Part shown: piece by piece, positions 8,842-17,426 of the stretch | Numbering within the stretch: position 1 is the first letter of the stretch | Layout of the letters: each line of letters starts with the position of its first letter | Assembly (NCBI RefSeq): GCF_000758605.1 | Contig: NZ_CP009282.1 | Location: 6,014,001 to 6,078,000 of the forward strand | Length of the DNA: 64,000 nucleotides | Direction of reading: 5' to 3' | From: Paenibacillus sp. FSL R5-0912 | GTDB taxonomy: Bacteria; Bacillota; Bacilli; Paenibacillales; Paenibacillaceae | Program-made: the position numbers and the translations under genes | Notes under the pieces: generated by a model | What the model was told of the DNA's origin: nothing | What the model saw: the letters and a program-made list of their open reading frames with translations, nothing else | Database searches by the model: none

Positions 8842-8997
8842 TTAATCTGTGTCCAGCGGATTCTCAATGGCTCCGAGGAACAGGACCACCTGAGTCTGCA
8901 CCTCCTTGATCATGAACAAAAACGCCCGGTTGACCGTCATTTGAAAAGGCGTATCAGCAGGAGCCCCAATTGGGAAAAGTTGCAAATTACCAGCTGA
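8842..8997 (-). pseudogene. 3' remnant of a serpin gene
   Basis: The minus strand encodes about 51 residues ending in a stop at 8842, with no start codon and an in-frame TAA immediately upstream (8998-9000). The peptide contains PFQMTVNRAFLFMIKE and VVLFLGAIENP, which match the serpin C-terminus after the reactive-centre loop (consensus F..DRPFLFLI and ILFLGRV.NP). Serpins are suicide inhibitors of serine proteases. Only this tail remains, 11 bp from the stop of the next gene, so the rest was probably deleted. The assignment rests on a short but very characteristic motif. Confidence 0.75.
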
Positions 8998-9008
8998 TTA
9001 AGTCCCCT

Positions 9009-11138
9009 CTAATAGAAATTAGGAATCACCGGCAGCTTAATATGGCTCGGATACTCCTGGTTATGGTAGATCGTCTGCCGCACAATGACCGCTTCCGTAT
9101 CTTCATACGGATTGTTTCCGGTGTTTGTGTTAGGAAAGGCCACGAATTTGCTGGAAGAAGTGACTGTGAAGCGGACCCGGTGTCCTGCGGCAAACGAGTG
9201 GGCAATGTTCTGCAGGAAAATATCATACCGCTCCACCTGGCCTGGCACCAGCAGCTGAGGCTGCTCCAGCCCATGCCGGTATTTCGCCCGCACGATGTAA
9301 TTGGACAGGCGGATGGAATCGCCTTGTTCATTCACATCACTCAGCGTCACGACCCAGTCCGTATCCAGCCCCGAGCTTGCCGCATAGATGACCGCAGACA
9401 GCTCTCCGGCAATGGTCAGCCGCTCTGCCAGCGGCTCACTGGTATAGACGACAATGTCGCTGCGCAGCTCATGCTTCCGCATGTTCTCCGGCTCCCGCTC
9501 TCCGCTGTCGGCAACCGGGTCAGCCGGATTATAGATGTAAGTGTCTGCTGCTGAATGTTCCTCCGGCTCCATAACCAGCCGTCCATCGCCCAGGGATGAA
9601 TTCGCCCGGCCGTCTCCACCCAGATAGAACGGAGTTACCTTTGCTTCTGCCGGTGTCCAGTCCTCCGAGGTTCTCCAGCGGTTCTCGCCCACCACATAAT
9701 AGGAAGCCCGCGGCTCCTGGTCGATGCCGTTCGGAATATCCTTCAGGAACCGGTCGAACCAGCGCAGCACAGATATATCATAATCGTACACCACTGCATC
9801 ATTGCCGAAGGATACGCCAAGCAGATCCCGCGCCCGGTTCGGTCCGTGCTCCCAGGCGCCGAGACGGATTTTGCGGCTCTTTACATCATGCTCCGTCAGC
9901 ATCCGCCAGGTCTCCGATACCCCTGGACTGTCACCGTCATACCAGCCGGAGATCACATACATTGGAACCTTGACCTGATCCCCGCGCTCAGTGAAGGTGC
10001 AGTTTCTCCAGAAATCATCATACTCAGGATGCTGGCTCCACAGCTCCCACGGCCCGGAAGTGCAGCCGATCATCTGCTGCGGAATATCCCTGATCGGTCT
10101 GGCATCGACCGCCGCTTCAGGGTCCACTGTAATGCCGCCAAAAATATCAAAGTCCGTCCGCGTCCCCACCGACTGCGCAAGCGTCCAGGACAGCAGCGGC
10201 CAGGAGCAGAGCGTCCCGCCTTTGCGCGCGGTGTCCACGAACGGCGATCCTACATTAACCTCATCCACAACCGCCAGCAGGTTCGGGTGGCCGCTGGTAG
10301 CTGCTGCTACAACGACATAGCCGAGATAGGAGGCGCCCCACATCCCAACTTTGCCGTCAGACCATTCCTGGGCGATAATCCAGTCAATGGTATCGTAGCC
10401 GTCATCGCGTTCATTATAGAAGGGAATCAGCTCCCCTTCCGAGTCCGCACGGCCGCGTACATCCTGGGAGACCACGGCGTAGCCTTTGTTCGCCCAGCGC
10501 ATGAAGATTTCTTTTTTACCATTCCGGTCGTAACAGGTTCGTACCAGAATAGTCGGCACCTTCGTTCCCGGCTCAAGCCCTTCAGGAAGAAACACATCCG
10601 TAGCCAGCTTCACGCCCTCCCGCATCGGCACTAGGTACGTACCCAGATCATTCACCCCGTATTCCGGCTGCGACAGCAGCGGTTCAGCATAGAGGGCGAG
10701 CGGGGTCAGCTCCTCATATCCTGCCTTAACGATCAGCTCAATGCCATAGCGGTTAGGGGTCAGAAAAGCGACTACCTCCCCGTCCAGCGTTACAATATCC
10801 AGCGCCGTGCCCCCGCGGTAAGCCCATACCTGTGAGGTCCGCATGATACCGGCAATCTCCGCCTGATAGGTAATATGCTTCTGATATTTGTCCCCGTTCC
10901 TCAGGATAACCTCGTCCCCGGCCCATTCCGCATCGGTGTACACATGAAGCTGCCCCGCGATCCGCGCCAGAGGAAGAACATATTTCGCGCCAGCATCCAG
11001 CACATTCTCCTGCATCTGTGTGCGTCTGCGGGTGTCAACCTTGGCATGCATAACCTCCTTGTCCGTGAAACGGATTGTTCCGCTATATATTCCCGAGCAA
11101 TAGAAGTTGAAGCTTGTCTGCTGTAAGTACGTATTCAT
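9009..11138 (-). CDS. CocE/NonD-family alpha/beta hydrolase
   Basis: This is a serine hydrolase of the X-Pro dipeptidyl-peptidase (S15)/cocaine esterase group, 709 residues from the ATG at 11138 (AGGGGA site). An upstream extension would run into the preceding gene. After about 150 residues of N-terminal sequence, the catalytic region shows MRDGVKL-like MREGVKLATDVFLP, the nucleophile motif WGASYLGY, the acid region ISGWYDGDSPG and the His region GAWEHGPN; the C-terminal jelly-roll domain follows (from about 480). It likely cleaves acyl-peptide or ester bonds. It is 13 bp downstream of a dipeptidase-like gene, so a peptide-handling operon is likely. The long N-terminal extension ahead of the hydrolase domain is not explained. 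Confidence 0.85.
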   Translation of the reverse strand: MNTYLQQTSFNFYCSGIYSGTIRFTDKEVMHAKVDTRRRTQMQENVLDAGAKYVLPLARIAGQLHVYTDAEWAGDEVILRNGDKYQKHITYQAEIAGIMRTSQVWAYRGGTALDIVTLDGEVVAFLTPNRYGIELIVKAGYEELTPLALYAEPLLSQPEYGVNDLGTYLVPMREGVKLATDVFLPEGLEPGTKVPTILVRTCYDRNGKKEIFMRWANKGYAVVSQDVRGRADSEGELIPFYNERDDGYDTIDWIIAQEWSDGKVGMWGASYLGYVVVAAATSGHPNLLAVVDEVNVGSPFVDTARKGGTLCSWPLLSWTLAQSVGTRTDFDIFGGITVDPEAAVDARPIRDIPQQMIGCTSGPWELWSQHPEYDDFWRNCTFTERGDQVKVPMYVISGWYDGDSPGVSETWRMLTEHDVKSRKIRLGAWEHGPNRARDLLGVSFGNDAVVYDYDISVLRWFDRFLKDIPNGIDQEPRASYYVVGENRWRTSEDWTPAEAKVTPFYLGGDGRANSSLGDGRLVMEPEEHSAADTYIYNPADPVADSGEREPENMRKHELRSDIVVYTSEPLAERLTIAGELSAVIYAASSGLDTDWVVTLSDVNEQGDSIRLSNYIVRAKYRHGLEQPQLLVPGQVERYDIFLQNIAHSFAAGHRVRFTVTSSSKFVAFPNTNTGNNPYEDTEAVIVRQTIYHNQEYPSHIKLPVIPNFY

Positions 11139-11151
11139 CAATATGAGTCCC

Positions 11152-12318
11152 CTATCCGCAAATTTGTTCGAACACACGCAGCCAGTTGCCGCCCATAATC
11201 TTAGCGATCTCTTCATCGCTGTACCCGCGCGCCACCAGTCCCCGCGTGAAATTGCTGAAATAACTGTATTTCTCAAGCCCTGCTACGGTTTCCGTGGAGG
11301 GACCATCCCCTTTGGCGAACCCCAGCTTAGGTGCAATCTGCTCCTTAAAAAAGACCAGTGACCACTCCAGGTCACTCATAGGCCAGTCCGTTCCGATGCC
11401 CACATGCTCTACGCCTACCAGCCTGATCACATATTCAATATGATCCAATACATGCTCAATCGTGGTATGGTCCGGATCTTCATGCACAAACCACGGCATC
11501 GCAAAAATACCAATCACCCCGCCGGTGGCAGCAATTGCACGGATCTCCTCGTCACTTTTGCAGCGCATATGCGGGTAGAGGGCTTCCACACCGGTATGCG
11601 AGGCGATAACCGGTGCTTTCGAGGCTGCACAGGCATCCAGGGTGGTCTGTCTGCCGCAATGTCCGGTATCGACGATAATTCCCAGCGCATTCAACCGCTC
11701 CACAAACCGCAGACCGTATTTGGACAGCCCGCCATTGCCCGGCTCCGCACAGCCGGAACCTATCAGATTCTGGTTGTTGTACGTTAACTGCAGAATCCTT
11801 AGACCAAAGCCATGCAGCGCGTCAAGCAGCTCCAGATTCTTCCCAAGCGCATCCGTTTCCTGTGCCGTTACAATACCGGCCTTCCTGCCCTCACGCTTAG
11901 CCCTGCGGATATCCTCTGCCGTCAGTGCCTTCACCAGCCAGTCCGCGGAATCGAACTGCAGCTGAACCTCGCCCATGCTGGTAATCATACTCTCTATATC
12001 ATTCAGGTGCAGTTCGCGGTTGCCCGCCGTAATGCCTGACTTGTACCATTCCTCTTTGTACTCCGCAATCTCACCGCCGGCCGACAGCCGGGTAATGATC
12101 TGCGCCGGCAAGGCGCTGTAGACCATCGGTTCATCCTTGTACGGCTCGCACAACTCCTTCACCTTAAGCGAGACGCTCTCCGGGATAGCGCTTGGGGACA
12201 GCGGCCCCTGGAACAGCAGATCAATATTGATATTCTCCTCATGCAGGCGTTTCGCCCGCTCCTCCTGTTCAGCACTCAGTCCGAACTCATACCAGCCTTC
12301 CCGTTCCTGTAAGCTCAC
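11152..12318 (-). CDS. M19-family membrane dipeptidase-like protein, divergent N-terminus
   Basis: This 388-residue protein belongs to the renal dipeptidase (M19) metalloprotease family. I choose the GTG at 12318, 9 bp after AGGAGGGG. Family marks are VDTGHCGRQTTLDA, APVIASHTGVEALYP, GGVIGIFAMPWF, HVGIGTDWPM and the C-terminal GGNWLRVFEQI. The N-terminal zinc motif, normally DGHxD, reads NINIDLL here, so the first metal-binding His appears replaced by Asn while the Asp remains. The protein may bind metal differently or act on other substrates. It precedes the CocE-type gene and follows a perfect palindrome. Confidence 0.8.
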   Translation of the reverse strand: MSLQEREGWYEFGLSAEQEERAKRLHEENINIDLLFQGPLSPSAIPESVSLKVKELCEPYKDEPMVYSALPAQIITRLSAGGEIAEYKEEWYKSGITAGNRELHLNDIESMITSMGEVQLQFDSADWLVKALTAEDIRRAKREGRKAGIVTAQETDALGKNLELLDALHGFGLRILQLTYNNQNLIGSGCAEPGNGGLSKYGLRFVERLNALGIIVDTGHCGRQTTLDACAASKAPVIASHTGVEALYPHMRCKSDEEIRAIAATGGVIGIFAMPWFVHEDPDHTTIEHVLDHIEYVIRLVGVEHVGIGTDWPMSDLEWSLVFFKEQIAPKLGFAKGDGPSTETVAGLEKYSYFSNFTRGLVARGYSDEEIAKIMGGNWLRVFEQICG

Positions 12319-12346
12319 TTGATCCAGCCCCTCCTCTATTAACAAT

Positions 12347-12365
12347 AGATATCAACTTGATATCT
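12347..12365. promoter_or_regulatory. Perfect 19-bp palindrome, candidate operator
   Basis: AGATATCAACTTGATATCT is a perfect inverted repeat with a single central base, 29 bp upstream of the dipeptidase-like start. Its size and position suggest a repressor site controlling the dipeptidase-hydrolase pair; no regulator gene is adjacent. Confidence 0.5.
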
Positions 12366-12965
12366 GTCCGTTATCGTTTTTGCAATGTTCATATATTCCA
12401 TAGTTAATATATTGTCAGATTTAAACTAGATAGATTGAACTTGTATTTTTTCTATTCTGGGATTGCCGTAACTCCAAAGAATGTTTGGCCCTCCGGCCGC
12501 TGTTGTCTACAGATTTCTTGATTTGTACCGTTATTCGCGGTGGAAATCCGCAGACAAAGTCGGACGCTGTCGCTTGCTGAAAGTTCGCAGTGACCCGATT
12601 ACTGTAAGCTTAACTGCACTTTGTACAACTAAACCGTCTGATTTTCAACCGATTATTTGTTTAGTTGTATTCCGTGCAATTAAATTGACTTATTGTAGAA
12701 GGTTCCTCACCCATTCGGGCAGATTTAGTTGTACAGACTACAGTTATAAGCGGCAAGCAGCCCTTTTCGCTGTTTTTAATTGTACATTCTACAACTATCA
12801 CTGAAGTTTCACTTGGAGCTGAATACATCCATTGCCACTTGCTGCATTATTGAATCAACTCACTTCTTTATTTCTGATGCTGGACTAGTTACTCTTAACG
12901 TTACTCCTAATATGACTTGTACACGCCGTGCTCTGCGGAGCCGGTCAGCGTCAGGTTCGGTCTGG
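12366..12965. other. Intergenic region with degenerate TTGTACA/ACAACTAAA repeats
   Basis: No convincing gene is seen in these 600 bp. Between about 12612 and 12800 a motif of the form (A)GTTGTACA or TTGTACAACTAAA recurs at least four times in both orientations, spaced 45-70 bp. The pattern looks like a decayed intergenic repeat cluster. The remaining sequence is moderately AT-rich, and the end leads into the 3' side of the cyclodeaminase gene. Confidence 0.45.
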
Positions 12966-13940
12966 TTACAATACAACTTCCACACCCTTATGCAGAGCAA
13001 CCGCCTGTTTATAAATATAGAAGGCTGCGGCAAGATCCTGAACGGCAAGCCCTAGTCCCTTAAAAAGCGTAATTTCACTGCTGCTTCCCCTGCCCGGAAC
13101 ATGCCCCTTCAGCAGACCGCCAATTTCGCCAATGATATGGTCCGCAGTGATCGCCCCTTCGCTGAGCGGGATCAGATAATCCCCCGCTTCATGGACCGCC
13201 GACTCCAGCCGGTCCACATAGAGCCTCGCCCCGGCTACAAGCGCCGTGTCCAGCTCCCGTTCATGCGCCCTGCATGCGCCGATCGCATTGATATGCGCGC
13301 CTGGCTTCACCCAGGCGCCGTGCAGCACCGGCTCCCCCGCCGCCGTCGCCGTGCAGATAATGTCCGCGTCCGTCACCGCGTCCTGCACAGACAGCGCTGC
13401 CGTGATCTCTGCGTTCCACCGGCTGCTCATGGCATCGGCGAACGCCCGGGCCTTGCCCGGCGTTCTGCTCCAGACTTTGGTGCGCTTGATGCCGCGCACC
13501 TGCAGCATAGCTTCCAGATGGCTCCGGGCCTGCTCCCCGGTGCCGAGAACCGCCAGGGACTCCGCCTCTTCCCTGGCGAGCAGCTTCGTCGCCGCCGCAC
13601 TGACCGCCGCCGTGCGGATGGCTGTAATCGACTGGCCGTCCACTATGGCCAGCGGCACGCCGGTGGCGGCGTCGAACAACGACACCATCCCCTGATGCGA
13701 CGGCAGGCCGCTCCCGTGATTGCCAGGGAATACGCTGATGATCTTAGCACCAGCGACCCCTTCACGCCGCAGATACCCCGGCATCAATCCCAGCACATTC
13801 CGCTCCGCCAGCGGAAGAACCTGGCGGAGACTCTGCACAGCCTCCCCCTCCGACAGGTCAGCGAGGACGGTTTCCATCACAGTGATGCAGGACTCCATCG
13901 TTAGAATCTCTGCAACTTCCTTCCCGTTTATCATCAGCAC
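12966..13940 (-). CDS. Ornithine cyclodeaminase/mu-crystallin family protein
   Basis: Members are NAD(P)-dependent enzymes acting on ornithine, alanine, lysine-derived imines or similar amino acids. The 324 residues contain the substrate-side segment MPGYLRREGVAGAKIISVFPGN, the GQSITAIRTAAVSA block, the Rossmann motif LAVLGTGEQARSHLEAM (about residue 131), and IGACRAHERELD. The GTG at 13940 is 7 bp after GGGAGGG. Substrate cannot be decided from the sequence: ornithine cyclodeaminase, alanine dehydrogenase (archaeal type) and imine reductases share this fold. It is divergent from fabV and single in its unit. Confidence 0.85.
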   Translation of the reverse strand: MLMINGKEVAEILTMESCITVMETVLADLSEGEAVQSLRQVLPLAERNVLGLMPGYLRREGVAGAKIISVFPGNHGSGLPSHQGMVSLFDAATGVPLAIVDGQSITAIRTAAVSAAATKLLAREEAESLAVLGTGEQARSHLEAMLQVRGIKRTKVWSRTPGKARAFADAMSSRWNAEITAALSVQDAVTDADIICTATAAGEPVLHGAWVKPGAHINAIGACRAHERELDTALVAGARLYVDRLESAVHEAGDYLIPLSEGAITADHIIGEIGGLLKGHVPGRGSSSEITLFKGLGLAVQDLAAAFYIYKQAVALHKGVEVVL

Positions 13941-14084
13941 ATTTAGACCCTCCCGGATTCTTGATAACGCATATCCATTCTTATCTTTTCAAAAAAAGAT
14001 TCAAGCTTATCTTTCTATGCCATCATTTGCTATACTCTATATTAGCGAAAAAAGTTAAAAACTAAAACAAAGGGGATATCCTTG

Positions 14085-15275
14085 ATGATTATTCAGCCAA
14101 AAACACGCGGCTTTATCTGCACGACTGCTCACCCGGAGGGATGTGCCGGACAAATACAGGAACAGATTGACTATGTACGGGCACAAAAGAAACTTACCGG
14201 TCCGGCCAACGTGCTGGTCATCGGCGCTTCTACCGGCTACGGACTGGCTTCCCGGATTGCGGCTGCATTTGGCGCAGGTGCCAATACAATAGGTGTATTC
14301 TTCGACAAAGCTGCTGAAGGTGCCCGCACAGCATCCGCAGGCTGGTACAATTCCGCTGCTTTTGAGCAGGAAGCGGCCAAGCAGGGGCTGAAATCGTTCA
14401 GCATCGTTGGCGATGCCTTCTCGGATGCCATTAAGACTAAGACCATCGACTTGATCAAGGCTGAACTCGGCACCGTTGACCTGGTTGTGTACAGCGTAGC
14501 TTCCCCGCGCCGCACCCATCCCGTTACAGGAGAAGTCTTCTCCTCGGTTATTAAGCCAGTGGGGGATGCTTATACGAACAAGACGATGAACTTCCACACC
14601 GGGGAAGTATCCACGGTTACTATTGAGCCGGCAACGGATGACGAAGTCCGCCAGACAATCGCTGTTATGGGTGGAGAAGATTGGGGCATGTGGATCAATC
14701 AGCTGCTGGAAGCAGGCGTGCTTGCAGTTGGTGCAACAACCGTGGCCTATTCCTATATCGGACCTAAGATCACCCACCCCATCTACCGGGACGGAACCAT
14801 CGGCCAGGCGAAGAACCATCTGGAACAGACGGCGATCGCGCTGAACGAGCAGCTCTCTGCTACAGGCGGACGGGCCTACGTATCCGTGAACAAGGCTCTG
14901 GTTACCCAGTCCAGCTCCGCCATCCCTGTGGTGCCGCTGTATATTTCCGCACTCTATAGAGTAATGAAGGAAAAAGAACTGCACGAGAACTGCATTCAGC
15001 AGATGTACCGCCTGTTCGCAGACCACCTGTATAACGGCGGCGAAGCGGCAGCAGATGGCAGCCACCTGATCCGGATTGATGATTGGGAGATGCGCGAGGA
15101 TGTGCAGATCGAGGTCATGAGACGCTGGAACGAGCTTGAAACGGATAATGTTCCTGAACTTGCAGACCTTAAGGGCTACCAGGATGACTTCTTCCATCTG
15201 TTCGGCTTCCGTACCGAAGGCGTGGATTACGAAGCAGAGACTGATCCTGCTGTCGCTATTCCCAATATGGTATAA
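14085..15275 (+). CDS. fabV: Trans-2-enoyl-ACP/CoA reductase FabV
   Basis: FabV is an NADH-dependent enoyl reductase of the SDR superfamily that completes each fatty-acid elongation cycle. The 396 residues begin MIIQPKTRGFICTTAHPEGC, diagnostic for FabV, and contain the NAD-binding segment VLVIGASTGYGLASRIAAAFG, the catalytic SYIGPKITHPIYRDGTIGQAK (the Y-x8-K arrangement typical of FabV), and the C-terminal YQDDFFHLFGF. The ATG at 14085 follows AAGGGG at 7 bp. It is a single-gene unit with a terminator behind it. FabV enzymes known elsewhere are naturally tolerant of triclosan. Confidence 0.96.
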   Translation: MIIQPKTRGFICTTAHPEGCAGQIQEQIDYVRAQKKLTGPANVLVIGASTGYGLASRIAAAFGAGANTIGVFFDKAAEGARTASAGWYNSAAFEQEAAKQGLKSFSIVGDAFSDAIKTKTIDLIKAELGTVDLVVYSVASPRRTHPVTGEVFSSVIKPVGDAYTNKTMNFHTGEVSTVTIEPATDDEVRQTIAVMGGEDWGMWINQLLEAGVLAVGATTVAYSYIGPKITHPIYRDGTIGQAKNHLEQTAIALNEQLSATGGRAYVSVNKALVTQSSSAIPVVPLYISALYRVMKEKELHENCIQQMYRLFADHLYNGGEAAADGSHLIRIDDWEMREDVQIEVMRRWNELETDNVPELADLKGYQDDFFHLFGFRTEGVDYEAETDPAVAIPNMV

Positions 15276-15292
15276 GCGTTCCGTCTAATACA

Positions 15293-15326
15293 TGAAGCCG
15301 TTCCCTCACCGGGAGCGGCTTTTTGG
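15293..15326 (+). terminator. Terminator of fabV
   Basis: AAGCCGTTCCC and GGGAGCGGCTT pair around a CTCACC loop (one mismatch) and are followed by TTTTT, about 20 bp after the fabV stop. Confidence 0.85.
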
Positions 15327-15434
15327 CGTGCAGATTCCAGGTTATCGCTCCAATTCGGGCATAAGCGCATAAGCTCCCCCAACAGTTCATTTCATTAAAT
15401 AAGCTTTGACTTTATGTGATCCTTGCAGTATTTT

Positions 15435-15453
15435 ATATCTAAAAGATATATCT
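15435..15453. promoter_or_regulatory. Overlapping palindromes upstream of the PadR gene
   Basis: ATATCTAAAAGATAT and the overlapping AGATATATCT form inverted repeats 21-39 bp upstream of the PadR start. PadR proteins often repress their own promoters through AT-rich palindromes, so this is a candidate self-operator. Confidence 0.45.
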
Positions 15454-15473
15454 TACAGATTGGATGCGTGCAT

Positions 15474-16064
15474 ATGGCTGCTAACAGGAGCAAGACAGGA
15501 TATGTGTTACTGGGACTATTAAACGAAGAGAACTTAACGGGGTATGAGATCAAAAAGATTGTAGATACCCGGCTTTCCTTTTTTTGGAGTGAGAGCTTTG
15601 GCCAGATCTATCCGGAACTGAAGCGGCTGGCTGTGGGGGGCTTGATCGCTGTGTGTGAAGAACCTGTTTCTGCAGAGGGCAAGAACAGCAAACCAAGCAT
15701 CAAGTATCAGATAACCGCATCCGGTAGGTACGAATTACAGGAATGGCTCAAGACACCGGTGGAAAAAGAAACCGTACGCTACGAGCTGCTGCTCAAGCTG
15801 TACTTCTCCAATTCCTCCTCTTCCGCCACCATGCTGGAGCATGTCCGGGAGTTTGAAATCAACCACCGGCGGCAGCAGCAGCTGTTCGACAAATTCGAGG
15901 CGCAGCTGAAGCAGAATCTGGATGTCCATAGTAATCACAGCCGCATTCTGATGGTCCTGTCCTTTGGCCAGAAGCTGTGGGAGTCTTATGCAGACTGGTG
16001 CGGGCAGACCATAGCTTTGCTGGAACAGGAAGTTTCAGAACAGGGGACTCCGCAGAATGAATAA
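15474..16064 (+). CDS. PadR-family transcriptional regulator
   Basis: The N-terminal winged-helix PadR domain (residues about 5-95) shows YVLLGLLNEENLTGYEIKKIV, FWSESFGQIYPELKRL and IKYQITASGRYEL, followed by a helical C-terminal dimerisation domain of the long (Vir-like) PadR type. I choose the ATG at 15474, which begins directly ahead of the domain; an upstream start at 15423 would add 17 residues that overlap the palindrome. Its stop overlaps the next start by 8 bp. It probably represses this three-gene operon in response to a small molecule that cannot be named. Confidence 0.88.
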   Translation: MAANRSKTGYVLLGLLNEENLTGYEIKKIVDTRLSFFWSESFGQIYPELKRLAVGGLIAVCEEPVSAEGKNSKPSIKYQITASGRYELQEWLKTPVEKETVRYELLLKLYFSNSSSSATMLEHVREFEINHRRQQQLFDKFEAQLKQNLDVHSNHSRILMVLSFGQKLWESYADWCGQTIALLEQEVSEQGTPQNE

Positions 16065-16833
16065 GACCGTGGATTTGTATTACTTTTCAGGCACGGGCAA
16101 TACGAAAGCGATTGTAGACTTTGTGGTTAGAACCCTTAAGACCCATAACATCCGCACATCCCTGAATCTGATCGGCAGCGGATCTATGCCAAGCAGTCCG
16201 GTTAATGACCTGTGGTTGGCCTTCCCGGTCAATTCGCAGTCCGTGTCCCCGTTCATCTGGAGATTCCTCCGGCGGCTCCCGAAGAGCCAAGGCACCAACG
16301 TATATGTAATCGCTACGCTCAATAACTCAGCCCATATTCTGGAGCCGCTCTATACCCTGCTGAAGAATAAGGGCTACATCCCTGTCTCCGCCTGCGAGAT
16401 CAGTATGCCTAACAATATGCTGGATGCCGTAGCCCATCCGGAGGATGATCAGGCCCGGCTGAGCGCAGCCTATCAGAAAGCTGAGACTTTTGTCCATCAG
16501 GCACTTGCCGGTGAATCCGCCTGGAAGTCAGAGTATCCCGGGTCGAAGGCCGTCTCCGTTCTCTCCAGAAGAACCGTGCTGCCCTGGATGTCGATGCGGC
16601 TGATGCTCAGATTGCGGACGGTCCCCTCCAAGTGCATCAGTTGTGAACTATGCGTTCTGCAATGTCCCACTGGTAATATAGTAGTGGTCGATGATCTGCC
16701 ATACCATAGGTACAAATGTGATTTCTGTATGAAGTGTGCGGCGAACTGTCCGCGGAATGCAATCATAGTATCAGGCAAAGACAAGCTTCACTTCCGCAAT
16801 GCCAGGATGCATAAATCTACTTTGGAACTATAG
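16057..16833 (+). CDS. EFR1-type flavodoxin-ferredoxin fusion protein
   Basis: This 258-residue redox protein fuses an N-terminal flavodoxin-like domain (FMN-phosphate loop YYFSGTGNTKA, residues about 8-18; later VYVIATLNN) with a C-terminal dicluster ferredoxin domain having CISCELCVLQCPTGNI and CDFCMKCAANCPRNAI (two 4Fe-4S sites). Such EFR1-family proteins are thought to move electrons between a flavin and iron-sulphur clusters; partners are unknown. It is translationally coupled to the PadR gene and 14 bp ahead of a membrane protein, suggesting a regulated redox unit. Confidence 0.88.
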   Translation: MNKTVDLYYFSGTGNTKAIVDFVVRTLKTHNIRTSLNLIGSGSMPSSPVNDLWLAFPVNSQSVSPFIWRFLRRLPKSQGTNVYVIATLNNSAHILEPLYTLLKNKGYIPVSACEISMPNNMLDAVAHPEDDQARLSAAYQKAETFVHQALAGESAWKSEYPGSKAVSVLSRRTVLPWMSMRLMLRLRTVPSKCISCELCVLQCPTGNIVVVDDLPYHRYKCDFCMKCAANCPRNAIIVSGKDKLHFRNARMHKSTLEL

Positions 16834-16847
16834 GATGGAGAGTTCAC

Positions 16848-17306
16848 ATGGGTCTGCACATTAAAGGATTGATCATACCCTTATTAGTATTGCTGCCGAA
16901 TCTGATCTTCATTTTCTTCCCGCCCCGGAATACTCCTGATTCTTTGGCCTCTACACCGCTGATCTTCACCCTGTTAGAGCGGGCAGGCCAGATCACATGC
17001 TTCATGATGCCTATTCTACTGGGCCGTAAGCTTGCAGAGCAACCCATTGGCCCGTCTGCTGTGCTGATGGCTGTCTGCCTGCTGATTTATTATGTATGCT
17101 GGGGCCGCTTTTTCTGGAATGAGAGAGAATTTGCCGTGTTATTCACGCCTTGGCTTGGAATTCCCGTTCCTATGGCCGTCTTTCCGGCAATCTATTTCAT
17201 GATGCTTGGATTCTGGCTTGAGTCCTGGCTGCTCCTGATCCCTGCTTTTCTGTTTGCCGTGGGTCATTTGGTGAACAGCTGGAATGTTTATACTCAGATC
17301 CGCTAG
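16848..17306 (+). CDS. Small integral membrane protein of the PadR operon
   Basis: I do not recognise a named family. The 152 residues are strongly hydrophobic, with about five likely transmembrane helices (around residues 5-22, 34-52, 62-78, 94-116 and 118-140). The ATG follows GGATGGAGAG. It is the last gene of the PadR-EFR1 unit and ends before a terminator. It may be the membrane partner of the redox protein, which is inference from position only. Confidence 0.7.
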   Translation: MGLHIKGLIIPLLVLLPNLIFIFFPPRNTPDSLASTPLIFTLLERAGQITCFMMPILLGRKLAEQPIGPSAVLMAVCLLIYYVCWGRFFWNEREFAVLFTPWLGIPVPMAVFPAIYFMMLGFWLESWLLLIPAFLFAVGHLVNSWNVYTQIR

Positions 17307-17352
17307 AAGCCCGCTGTTACCCGCCTCACAACATATCAATCCTGTCTTTCAT

Positions 17353-17414
17353 AAAAAAACCGCCATTCCCATCAGGCTGAAGTTTTTGCAAACTTGCCTG
17401 GAAGATGGCGGTTT
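17353..17414. terminator. Bidirectional terminator
   Basis: AAACCGCCAT and ATGGCGGTTT are complementary across 62 bp, with a further AAGTTTTTGCAAACTT inner hairpin, and flank A/T runs. It lies between the PadR operon and the convergent NmrA-like gene. Confidence 0.8.
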
Positions 17415-17426
17415 CTTGCAGATCTA

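Noticed and set aside
12481..12804. 107-codon plus-strand ORF between the dipeptidase and cyclodeaminase genes
   Set aside because: It runs across the degenerate repeat motifs, has no ribosome binding site and no protein-like pattern.
14055..15197. 380-codon minus-strand ORF opposite fabV
   Set aside because: fabV motifs are unmistakable on the plus strand; the antisense frame is a long open shadow.
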